64,000 nucleotides of DNA from [Clostridium] innocuum. GTDB lineage: Bacteria > Bacillota_I > Bacilli_A > Erysipelotrichales > Erysipelotrichaceae. The stretch spans positions 3,410,001 through 3,474,000 of the forward strand of contig CP048838.1 in assembly GCA_012317185.1 (NCBI GenBank). The letters run 5' to 3'. The position numbers and the translations under genes were made by a program. Shown piece by piece: positions 44,088-51,706 of this stretch; the stretch's first letter is position 1, and every line of letters starts with the position of its first letter. The notes under the pieces were generated by a model, which saw only the letters and a list, made by a program, of their open reading frames with translations, had not been told where the DNA came from and searched no databases.

Positions 44088-46227
44088 TCTACTCATATCG
44101 ATCCTGTTGCTGTTCCTGCTGATCATCCTTCCCCAGGATGGCCATATCACAGCAGCGACCATCCATGAGGTATCCGGAAGCAGCACCATCATCGATTCCT
44201 ATTATAGCTTCGCACCGAAGTTCACGCCCGGGGTATCCTGGGCGGAATTCTATGGCTGCAGGAGCTATGATGATAGTGCGCTGTTCCGCAATGAAGGAGC
44301 TGCCAGTGGACGACTGCCAACGAACAGTCACCTCGCCCTGTTATCGAGCAATGCGCTCGTGAGAAGTGGCACGATCGGCGTGCGATACAATAACATCGGC
44401 CACTATAACGGATCGGCAGTAGATCTAAAGATCATGCTGGTGGACGGAGAGATCCGCACGGCGACTACGACGACGCATCCGGATATTAACATGCCGAGCG
44501 TCGCCTTCATGGATAACAGTATCGACATCTACCAGCAATCCTATCAGAGCAGGAATTTCGTTTGGCAGTTCACCTTCTATAGGAGAGGAACGAACACACC
44601 GATATCAGTACCCTTCCATGCGAATTTCAAAGATATCGATAACACGGAGATCTTAGGTCATGGCTATAGCGGGATCGATGGCGTCTATGTGATGAGCAGA
44701 GGCAGTGGCGGTAATCTGAGCTATAACAGTTCTCAGGTGTATGCACCGTCAGAATTGAGTGGAGATGATGTCCGACAGAACTGGGCTACATTGATAGGAG
44801 TGGCCTCGAGCTTCCGGCTGGGGTATACGAGAAGACTGGATATCGATGTCGAGACATGGGACAAAGGAAGTGATTATCGAACGTTCTATCACTGGAAATG
44901 GTCCAACGATTCCCTCGTGAAGTTCGATACACCGGTCCCGACGAAACGCATCAATGGCAGCACTTCGGCATCTATTTACAATGATACTGCTTTTAACTAT
45001 ACGGTAGACTTTGCAGTACCGCCGGAGAATGCGACAACGTATTACACGAGCTTCAAGCTCAATGATACCCTGGCAAGCTGTCTGCAGCTGGCCAATGGAA
45101 CAAGCAGCATCACCATCCGAGATTCAGCCGGTAACGATGTGACATCGAAATTCGATCGTACCATCAGCGCTCAGTCCATACAGCTGAGCCTTCGTAATGT
45201 CGGTGACGCTTCGTTCTATGGAAAAAGCTATACCGTCACGCTGAAGTGTAAAAAGAGAAGCGGTCATGACCTGTCCGCCTGGTTCAGCACATCCGGTTCC
45301 GGATCTGTCCGCAATACAGCGTCGATAACGACAGATCGAGGGACGAAGACATCGAATGCAGTAACTGTGGGCTTCTATTTCAAGATAACGACATCTGTGA
45401 CGAACGGGACGATCACGGCAAGCACAGCCTCCCAGCTGCCGAATACGAGCAGGACGATCAGCTACAGCCCTGTGGACAGTGACCACGTATTGGAGAGCGT
45501 CACCATCGATGGGAAGGCAGTCGATATCAAGAAACATCCGAAGAGCTATACCTTCAGCGGGATAAAGGAGGACCATACGGTAAGTGTGAAATATAAACGT
45601 GTCTACAAGATCGAGACCGGTGCGAGCGGTGGGACGATCACACCCAAGGTGACCGGCATCGACAAGAAAGAAGATAGAACGATCACGTATACAGCGGATA
45701 AGGGGTACTATCTGCGCAGACTGCGTGTAGACGGAAAGGAAGTAGACGTGAAGCGATACCCTACCTCGTATACCTTCCATGATATCTCTTCAGACCATGT
45801 CATAAAGGCAGAATTCCTGCCGATACCGGAACTGCGGATCACGAAGCGGATCTATGGGGAAGAAATGTATCCGGCGTCGGGAGATCCGACCTTCCTCTTC
45901 CATATCGAAGGCACAGACTTCACCGGAGAGAGACAGGAATATACGGAGGTCATCCGATTCACAGCGTCTGACAAGAAAGCGTCCGGAGGCATAGAGAAAA
46001 CGATCGTCCGGAAGGATATCCCTGCCGGTGAATATGAGATCAGCGAGATCCCGGTATCGAGATATCGTTTGGAACGCATCACAGGCGTGGTATCCGGAAG
46101 CGTGAGCGGCAGTAAGGTGATACTTGATACCGATGGACAGGATGCAAAGGCGACCTTCGTGAATCGCAGGGAGAGCTATCAGGATTACAGCGATAACGAT
46201 CTGGTCATGAATACCTTTTCGAAATAG
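44071..46227 (+). CDS. Large secreted adhesin-like protein
   Basis: A 718-residue secreted protein with a signal peptide (about 1-28), a beta-rich ligand-like N-terminal region, an isopeptide-type domain (PTKRINGSTSASIYND, about 290-430), two bacterial repeat domains with DGKAVDIKKHPKSYTF and DGKEVDVKRYPTSYTF (about 435-590), and a final SpaA-like domain (LRITKRIYGEE). The C-terminus (YSDNDLVMNTF) carries no wall-sorting signal, so it is released or held by the partner proteins. It overlaps the preceding gene by 17 bases. Confidence 0.75.
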   Translation: MKKHGSLLISILLLFLLIILPQDGHITAATIHEVSGSSTIIDSYYSFAPKFTPGVSWAEFYGCRSYDDSALFRNEGAASGRLPTNSHLALLSSNALVRSGTIGVRYNNIGHYNGSAVDLKIMLVDGEIRTATTTTHPDINMPSVAFMDNSIDIYQQSYQSRNFVWQFTFYRRGTNTPISVPFHANFKDIDNTEILGHGYSGIDGVYVMSRGSGGNLSYNSSQVYAPSELSGDDVRQNWATLIGVASSFRLGYTRRLDIDVETWDKGSDYRTFYHWKWSNDSLVKFDTPVPTKRINGSTSASIYNDTAFNYTVDFAVPPENATTYYTSFKLNDTLASCLQLANGTSSITIRDSAGNDVTSKFDRTISAQSIQLSLRNVGDASFYGKSYTVTLKCKKRSGHDLSAWFSTSGSGSVRNTASITTDRGTKTSNAVTVGFYFKITTSVTNGTITASTASQLPNTSRTISYSPVDSDHVLESVTIDGKAVDIKKHPKSYTFSGIKEDHTVSVKYKRVYKIETGASGGTITPKVTGIDKKEDRTITYTADKGYYLRRLRVDGKEVDVKRYPTSYTFHDISSDHVIKAEFLPIPELRITKRIYGEEMYPASGDPTFLFHIEGTDFTGERQEYTEVIRFTASDKKASGGIEKTIVRKDIPAGEYEISEIPVSRYRLERITGVVSGSVSGSKVILDTDGQDAKATFVNRRESYQDYSDNDLVMNTFSK

Positions 46228-46245
46228 AAGGAGTGATTCAACTAT

Positions 46246-46584
46246 ATGAATGCAAAGTATTCCCTATTTCCTATCATCCTTTCTCAATTCATCGCTTATA
46301 TCATACTGATCATGAATAGCGATGAAGGAATGCATATGGAAGCAGGATCTTGGGCAGTAGCTGTAGCGATTATCGGACTCATAGGAAGTATATGGTATCG
46401 ATACGCAGCATCTAAAAAAAATGCTACGCTTGAGAGAAAACTGCATGAGCAAGAGCAGGTGATAGCTGCGATGAAGGTCGCATTAGAGTTACTCAAAAGT
46501 AAAAACCAGCAGCTACAAGATCAAATCGATGAATATGAAAATACATATCATGAAAGGAAGCACGGTCATGGAATCAGCAGATGA
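46246..46584 (+). CDS. Membrane protein with C-terminal coiled coil
   Basis: A 112-residue protein with two hydrophobic segments (about 7-23 and 36-51) and a coiled coil (EQEQVIAAMKVALELLKSKN). AAGGAG lies about 11 bases before the ATG. It closes the surface operon. Role unknown. Confidence 0.55.
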   Translation: MNAKYSLFPIILSQFIAYIILIMNSDEGMHMEAGSWAVAVAIIGLIGSIWYRYAASKKNATLERKLHEQEQVIAAMKVALELLKSKNQQLQDQIDEYENTYHERKHGHGISR

Positions 46585-46666
46585 TTTCATTGTCTGAAAA
46601 CGAACAGAAAGGAGTCTCACGAGGCGAACGATGGATCACAGTTTTCCTTATAGGATCCAATATCAG

Positions 46667-46691
46667 AAAAAGGTCAGTCACTGGCCTTTTT
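46667..46691. terminator. Palindrome copy 7 (inverse orientation)
   Basis: AAAAAGGTCAGTCACTGGCC then TTTTT; GTCAC centre, one arm mismatch. Confidence 0.75.
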
Positions 46692-46790
46692 CTATAATAT
46701 GCAGAGATTCAGCTAGAAGCCTACAAAATGAGAATGATAGAGGACAAAGGCGCAAACTCTTAAGTTTAGATACGTACATGCGGAGGATCT

Positions 46791-47447
46791 GTGATAGTTA
46801 AACAAACATCCCTTAAAGGAACTGTAAAAAATCTTATTAAAGAACCCATCAGTAAATATTATGAAAAAGCCTATGGGATGAAATTCAGTGAAATCAAGAA
46901 AGTGTTCAATCATGGAAATACTCCTATAGAAAGAAATCAATTATTTCGCGAAGCTTTAAGAAAGCAGCTTCAAAAATATTCTGATAAGCATAGCTATGCT
47001 TATACACCTGTGTTTCTCGATCACAAATTGCACATTTATGATATCATCGTCCTCTCATATTCAACATATGGCCAAGAATTATTAAAGAATACGATGTACA
47101 GGCTGTACAGAGACCGAGAACAAGCTATCGAGAAAAACGTGCAGCAGGAATTCGATCTATTTTCCACAACTGAAGAAGATATATATGTAAAAGATAGACG
47201 ATCCGGTATATCAGAGTTTGAATTTCATTATGCAGATGAGCATATCATCAAGATGTTTTGTGAAGCGTTCAAGGGACAGATGTTGACGAAAGAAGATTTT
47301 AGAGAAAGATTGCGGAGACATCCCTACTTACCTACTAATGTTTTGAATATGGTAAAAAAGGTATGGAAGTATGAAATCGTGAAAAGAGAAGAGAATGGAA
47401 AGACAATCGTCTATTATAAGTTTTCGGAAAGGGGACTTTATGAATAA
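46791..47447 (+). CDS. Partner protein of the DUF5131 gene
   Basis: A 218-residue basic protein with GTG start after CGGAGGATCT. It is soluble, and the last 60 residues (FRERLRRHPYLPTNVLNMVK) look like a winged helix. It overlaps the DUF5131 gene by eight bases. DUF5131 genes are often paired with the partner TcmP, but this protein does not clearly show the TcmP N-terminus, so it is unassigned. Confidence 0.6.
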   Translation: MIVKQTSLKGTVKNLIKEPISKYYEKAYGMKFSEIKKVFNHGNTPIERNQLFREALRKQLQKYSDKHSYAYTPVFLDHKLHIYDIIVLSYSTYGQELLKNTMYRLYRDREQAIEKNVQQEFDLFSTTEEDIYVKDRRSGISEFEFHYADEHIIKMFCEAFKGQMLTKEDFRERLRRHPYLPTNVLNMVKKVWKYEIVKREENGKTIVYYKFSERGLYE

Positions 47448-48147
47448 GAGTAAAATCGAATGGACAGATAAGACATGGAATCCGATCACCGGATGTACTC
47501 AGATCAGTGATGGATGTAAGAATTGTTATGCAAAAAAAATGGCACATAGATTGCATGCGATGAAGAATCCAAGATATGAGAACGAGTTTAAGGTTACGAT
47601 ACATGAGGATCTGTTCGATGCACCATTGAAGATGAAAAATCCAAGTGTGATATTCGTATGTTCCATGTCGGATCTATTCCATGAGGAAGTGAACTTTATC
47701 CATATAGAAAAGATCTTCCATACGATGGAACGAGCGGATCAGCATATCTTCCAAGTATTGACGAAGCGGCCTGAAAGACTTCTACAATTTTCAAAGGAAC
47801 ACAAAATACCAGATAACGTATGGGTGGGAACAAGTCTGGAATCGGAGACATATAGAGAAAGAGTAGATATCCTGCGAAATGTCAAAGCACGAATACGATT
47901 CTTATCCTGTGAACCTTTACTGGGATCATTGAAGCATATCGATTTCAAAGGGATCGATTGGGTAGTGACAGGAGGAGAATCCGGAAGTAATGCGAGGCCG
48001 GTAGATAAAGCATGGATCCTAGAGATACGGGATATCTGTCAGGAAGAGAGGATACCGTTCTTTTTCAAACAATGGGGAGGATGGAACAAGAAAAAGAACG
48101 GGCATGAATTAGATGGAAAGATATATAAGGAGATGCCAAACAAATGA
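47440..48147 (+). CDS. DUF5131 (phage Gp37/Gp68 family) three-cysteine protein
   Basis: A 235-residue protein of the DUF5131/Gp37-Gp68 family. Its signature is near the N-terminus: IEWTDKTWNPITGC, then CKNCYAKKMA, giving a C-x7-C-x2-C triad like that of iron-sulfur radical enzymes. Further motifs are FVCSMSDLFHEEV and VTGGESGSNARPV. The biochemical role of the family is not settled. It is common on phages and mobile elements, so cargo or DNA modification is likely. GGAAAGGGGACTTT precedes the ATG. Confidence 0.85.
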   Translation: MNKSKIEWTDKTWNPITGCTQISDGCKNCYAKKMAHRLHAMKNPRYENEFKVTIHEDLFDAPLKMKNPSVIFVCSMSDLFHEEVNFIHIEKIFHTMERADQHIFQVLTKRPERLLQFSKEHKIPDNVWVGTSLESETYRERVDILRNVKARIRFLSCEPLLGSLKHIDFKGIDWVVTGGESGSNARPVDKAWILEIRDICQEERIPFFFKQWGGWNKKKNGHELDGKIYKEMPNK

Positions 48148-48167
48148 AGAGGATCTAAGATCCTCTT
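48147..48167 (+). terminator. Hairpin after the DUF5131 gene
   Basis: AAGAGGATC and GATCCTCTT form a perfect 9-base stem with a TAA loop, but only a weak T-run follows. Confidence 0.5.
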
Positions 48168-48176
48168 ATCTTAAAT

Positions 48177-48203
48177 AAAAAAGGCCAGTGACTGGCCTTT
48201 TTT
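48177..48203. terminator. Palindrome copy 8
   Basis: Perfect AAGGCCAGTGACTGGCCTT core in A/T runs, right after the hairpin of the DUF5131 gene. Confidence 0.8.
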
Positions 48204-48219
48204 ATGTTGGATATCCTAA

Positions 48220-48498
48220 GTGCGCACAGTCGTGCGCATTCAAAAAGCTGATAGAAAGGACGTTTCCGATAGTTCGTGCGCACATTCATGCGCACGAGGG
48301 TGACGTTGTGCGCATGAATGTGCGCAGAGACGAGGTGTGTGCGTACAAAAAGAGGAAATCGTGCGCATTTTTCTGTGGAAAAGTTGAAATCGTGCGATGG
48401 ATAAAAGCTTCCTGTGTGCGCACGAAAATGCGCACTTATAAGGGTCTCGCCCGGCTTTGCCGCGCGATGTAGCCAGGATTGCGCACGAAAGTGCGCAG
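48220..48498. repeat. Array of paired GTGCGCAC octamers
   Basis: Five modules each have two copies of the self-palindromic octamer GTGCGCAC (or one-base variants), start to start 12 bases apart: 48220-48239, 48276-48295, 48308-48327, 48416-48435 and 48479-48498. Modules 2 and 3 (GTGCGCACATTCATGCGCAC and its reverse complement, 19 of 20) form an inverted repeat with a 12-base loop. Single half-sites lie at 48361 and 48392. The stretch lies between two copies of the element palindrome and no convincing gene crosses it. Origin, centromere or operator roles are all possible. Confidence 0.8.
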
Positions 48499-48567
48499 AT
48501 CCTTTTATCCTGCGTCCAGCAAGCAAAGGCCCATACACAAGATATGAGCTCTGCCTGACCATCGGTC

Positions 48568-48593
48568 AAAAGGCCAGTGACTGGCCTTTTTTT
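48568..48593. terminator. Palindrome copy 9
   Basis: Perfect core with a T-run on the plus strand and an A-run on the other side. It can end transcription of the minus-strand gene that stops one base away. Confidence 0.8.
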
Positions 48594-48974
48594 CTAATGC
48601 TTCAACGCCTCGAAGCGATTTAGGAGTTCCTGCATGCGGGAATCATGAGCGGCACATTTCTTCATCTGTTCCACCATCTTGACTTCCTTGCTGAGGTCTT
48701 CCATCTCACGTAACAGCATCGCACGATTGACCTCGGCTTCCTTTCCACGCAGATACTCAGCTATTTCGACCTTCGTCAGAGCGTTGTGATAGTCGTAACG
48801 TCCTGTAAGTATCTTGAGCTCATCACAGGGCTCTTTTATTCTTGCGGTGATGAAATGGTCGTTGTAGTCGATGACGACGATATCGTCCTTTTTCAATTCT
48901 CCCTCGAATGCACATACGCAGGAACATGTATCATCGTCATAAGTAGAACAGGTCTCAGCAAAATAGTATTTCAT
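48594..48974 (-). CDS. Hypothetical protein, the only minus-strand gene of the element
   Basis: A 126-residue protein with GGAAAGGAAG before its ATG at 48974. The N-terminus has a Cys-containing, acidic stretch (FAETCSTYDDDTCSCVCAFE), the middle is beta-like, and the C-terminus is a coiled coil (REMEDLSKEVKMVEQMKKCA). It is transcribed away from the structured region at 49002-49177, so both may share a control region. Function unknown. The frame continues upstream across the structured region, but the ribosome site favours 48974. Confidence 0.6.
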   Translation of the reverse strand: MKYYFAETCSTYDDDTCSCVCAFEGELKKDDIVVIDYNDHFITARIKEPCDELKILTGRYDYHNALTKVEIAEYLRGKEAEVNRAMLLREMEDLSKEVKMVEQMKKCAAHDSRMQELLNRFEALKH

Positions 48975-49001
48975 AGATATCTTCCTTTCCCGGCAATTTG
49001 C

Positions 49002-49177
49002 CATGTGTCGCAGACACATCATGGGTACCCGGCCATGTCTGCGATGGCAATGAAAACACACGGATGGGAAAGGATGGCAAGACCTGCGGAGCAGCTTGCT
49101 AGGAAAATGAAATTTTCCGTAGTCTTGCGATCGTGAACCGTGTGTTAGAACTTGCCGCAGATATGGCCGGGTACCCT
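49002..49177 (+). ncRNA. Candidate structured RNA (or oriT-like region) ahead of ardC
   Basis: Nested stems: hairpin ATGTGTC/GACACAT (49002-49018); outer stem GGGTACCCGGCCATGTCTGC (49023-49042) with 49157-49176, 20 pairs with one G-U; GGCAA/TTGCC; AACACACGG/CCGTGTGTT (49055-49063, 49138-49146); GCAAGAC/GTCTTGC (49077-49083, 49122-49128); and two inner hairpins (CTGC-GGA-GCAG; GGAAAAT-GAA-ATTTTCC). The G-U pair works only if the plus strand is transcribed. No reading frame needs the region. As DNA it could also be an origin of transfer, since relaxase genes lie just downstream. Confidence 0.6.
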
Positions 49178-49197
49178 GTAAAAAAGAGGTAAAGATC

Positions 49198-49332
49198 ATG
49201 AAGAAAAAAGAAACTGAATTGGAAACAGTCATAAAGGAAGCAGGGATATGGATCAGCGATCCAAAAGAGCTAGAAGAAGCTTTGGATCTGAAGGACATAT
49301 GGGAAGAAGAGGATGGTGATCTTTATGAATGA
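49198..49332 (+). CDS. 44-residue acidic protein upstream of ardC
   Basis: AGAGG precedes the ATG; the product is acidic (LEEALDLKDIWEEEDGD) and overlaps the ardC start by eight bases. It begins 21 bases after the structured region. A small DNA-mimic or regulator is conceivable, but nothing shows it. Confidence 0.5.
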   Translation: MKKKETELETVIKEAGIWISDPKELEEALDLKDIWEEEDGDLYE

Positions 49333-51244
49333 TATGCTGAATGCCGCACGCAGACGTTTGATCGCGGAGTACCTGACAGCGTTGCGCTCGGATACGATCC
49401 CCTGGCAGAAGCCATGGAAGACGCGTGCTCCGAGGAATGCAGTTACCGGCAGAGCCTATAAGGGGATCAATCATCTCCTGCTGGATCACATCGCAAATGA
49501 AAACGGATGGCAGGATCCAAGATGGTGTACGTTCCTGCAGGCGAAGGAACAGGGCTGGCGTATATACAAGGGTGAGCACGCCGTACCGGTCGAATACTGG
49601 TTCATCATCCATACGGAAGAACACAGGACCTATAGCTGGGAGGAATATCATACCGCGATCGAAAACGGAGCAGATGAACATGATTTCCGATTGCGGACGA
49701 AGATCAGTCATGTATTCAATGCAGCACAGCTAGATGGGATAGCTCCTTATCTATCGGAGGAGATAGAGATCAACAAGAATGCTTTCATCGACGGACTGAT
49801 CGAGAACATGGAAGTAGACTACGTGGAGATCGGAGATCGAGCCTGCTATGTGCCGGCAGAAGACAAGGTAATGGTACCGCCTAAAGAAGCATTCCTGCAT
49901 ACGTATGCTTATCATTCGACGAGACTGCATGAATTATGTCACGCGAGCGGGCATGAAAAACGTCTCGCCAGAGATCTGTCAGGGGTGTTTGGCAGCGAAG
50001 CCTATGCAAAGGAGGAACTGCGGGCAGAGATCGGTTCTTCCTTCCTGATGCAGGATCTGGGCCTTTCGTATGATGATCGGCACAGCCAGCAGCATATGGC
50101 ATATGTACAAAACTGGATCAGCGTGCTGGAGAAGGATCCGAATGAACTCTTCCGTGCCATACGGGATGCAGAAGAGATCACCGGATATATCAAAAAGGTC
50201 GGAGGATATGAGCAGTTCATCGAAATGGGAGACGTACGAGGACCGGAGCTTTCCGTGGAAGCACAGGATCCGATATTCTCGATCGCTCTGCACAGGCTTG
50301 CGGATGACGCGGAGGTATGGCTGGATCTGCCGGCAGGAGATAAAGAGATCGAGGATACCATGAGGAGCCTCGGTATCGCAAAGACCGAAGAAGGTGGATG
50401 GTACCGGGAAGCCTTCGATATCCCCAATCATGACGGATATCCGTTCTACCGTATCGATCCGCATGAAGACATCATGACATTGAACGTACTGGCCAAGCAG
50501 CTGAGCATGTTGAATGAGCGACAGCTGGCAGGACTCATCTGTTATGCAGATACGAAGGATATCTTTCAGAATGAGGCGCTGACGATCCTGAGCCTGCATG
50601 CAGATGATATCCCCTACTTCACCTATGACCACGAGCTGATGCAGAGCGATGTGATCAACGATATCTCCTTAGAGGAGCGCTACGGTATGACGAAGGCGAT
50701 CGATACCGGGCTCATGAAAAAATTAGATGAACTGCAGATCATCACCTATTTTGATTTCAAGAGCTACGGATACGGCGATATATGTAACGGACGCGTGACG
50801 CTATATGAGGAAGGCTTCATAGACGATACGATTCGTGTATCGCTTCCGGAGACATTTACAGAAGCTCAGGTGATGATCACGGACGCTTATGAACACCGAT
50901 ACAGCATCGCCGGGACAGATCCGGTCAGTGCGGAGCGTCTCTGTGCAGATATCGACAAGCTGATCCATCGCTATCCCGATATCCGGAATCTCCACTATGA
51001 TCTGTCATCCGATCATATGAGCTTCCTTTACGAGGATCGTAGCGTCGATGTAAGCTTGTCAGATATTCTCGAAAGGAAGAATGGGTTCGAACAGTTCCTG
51101 GTGCTGCAGCCGGGAGAAACGAATGAGGGATGCTTGGAAAGGAGTTATCGGAAGCTGGTAGCGATGAGCGATCTGCTCGAAGAGGAACAGGAGCTGTTCC
51201 TGGAAAGGAAAGAAGATATCCGGATCGCCGGGATCTCGATATGA
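49325..51244 (+). CDS. ardC: ArdC-type antirestriction protein with zincin domain
   Basis: A 639-residue protein. The N-terminal ssDNA-binding domain shows IPWQKPWK and RAYKGINHLLL; a zincin-like peptidase domain follows with HELCHASGHEKRL and EELRAEIGSSF. About 300 further residues are specific to this group of elements. ArdC proteins shield incoming single-stranded DNA from restriction. It heads the mobilisation block. ATG 49325 is the coupled start; 49313 and 49334 are alternatives. Confidence 0.88.
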   Translation: MNDMLNAARRRLIAEYLTALRSDTIPWQKPWKTRAPRNAVTGRAYKGINHLLLDHIANENGWQDPRWCTFLQAKEQGWRIYKGEHAVPVEYWFIIHTEEHRTYSWEEYHTAIENGADEHDFRLRTKISHVFNAAQLDGIAPYLSEEIEINKNAFIDGLIENMEVDYVEIGDRACYVPAEDKVMVPPKEAFLHTYAYHSTRLHELCHASGHEKRLARDLSGVFGSEAYAKEELRAEIGSSFLMQDLGLSYDDRHSQQHMAYVQNWISVLEKDPNELFRAIRDAEEITGYIKKVGGYEQFIEMGDVRGPELSVEAQDPIFSIALHRLADDAEVWLDLPAGDKEIEDTMRSLGIAKTEEGGWYREAFDIPNHDGYPFYRIDPHEDIMTLNVLAKQLSMLNERQLAGLICYADTKDIFQNEALTILSLHADDIPYFTYDHELMQSDVINDISLEERYGMTKAIDTGLMKKLDELQIITYFDFKSYGYGDICNGRVTLYEEGFIDDTIRVSLPETFTEAQVMITDAYEHRYSIAGTDPVSAERLCADIDKLIHRYPDIRNLHYDLSSDHMSFLYEDRSVDVSLSDILERKNGFEQFLVLQPGETNEGCLERSYRKLVAMSDLLEEEQELFLERKEDIRIAGISI

Positions 51245-51254
51245 GGAGGAGAGC

Positions 51255-51704
51255 ATGGAAAAAAACAAGGAATCGATAGCATCTGTACGCTATATCGATA
51301 AGGAATTATATGAACGACTGGTGAAGACAGTCCAGTTGAAAGGAGGACCGTATGGAAACAAGCGGGAGCTGATCAATTATGTCCTGCAGGACTACCTGGA
51401 GATGAATGAGATCGAAAATATGCGCAATCCGTATCTGATCCGGATCATCCGTGAGATCGTCTCTTCTACCGTAGGAGAAAGTGAGAAGCGTCTTGGAGGC
51501 AGACTCTTCAAGCTGAGCGGAGAGGTGGCCCTGAATGTATCCATACTCAATCAGATCGTTTATGATTATATGAACAAATTCGGGAATGACGAGGAATCTG
51601 CGAAGGTCCTGCGACAGTATCGTGAATGTGCCGTAGAACAGATGAGAGAGAACAAATTCTATCCGATGACATATGCAAAGCTCGTCAGGGAAGAAGATGA
51701 TTGA
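51255..51704 (+). CDS. MobC-like relaxosome accessory protein
   Basis: A 149-residue protein with a ribbon-helix-helix-like N-terminus (ASVRYIDKELYERLVKTVQL) and a helical remainder. It lies between ardC and the relaxase gene and overlaps the latter's start region. It is expected to bind the origin of transfer and help the relaxase; similarity is by pattern and position. Confidence 0.7.
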   Translation: MEKNKESIASVRYIDKELYERLVKTVQLKGGPYGNKRELINYVLQDYLEMNEIENMRNPYLIRIIREIVSSTVGESEKRLGGRLFKLSGEVALNVSILNQIVYDYMNKFGNDEESAKVLRQYRECAVEQMRENKFYPMTYAKLVREEDD

Positions 51705-51706
51705 GC

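Noticed and set aside
46631..46801. Plus-strand frame of 56 codons reading through palindrome copy 7
   Set aside because: Weak ribosome site, and the frame exists only because the palindrome lacks a stop in this phase; it overlaps the next gene's start without other support.
48155..48562. Minus-strand reading frame across the GTGCGCAC array
   Set aside because: Its protein is only a repeat of AHFRAH-like tracts produced by the octamers, with no ribosome site; it is a by-product of the repeats.
48975..49298. Upstream extension of the minus-strand 126-residue gene
   Set aside because: It would run through the structured region; the GGAAAGGAAG site before 48974 marks the real start.
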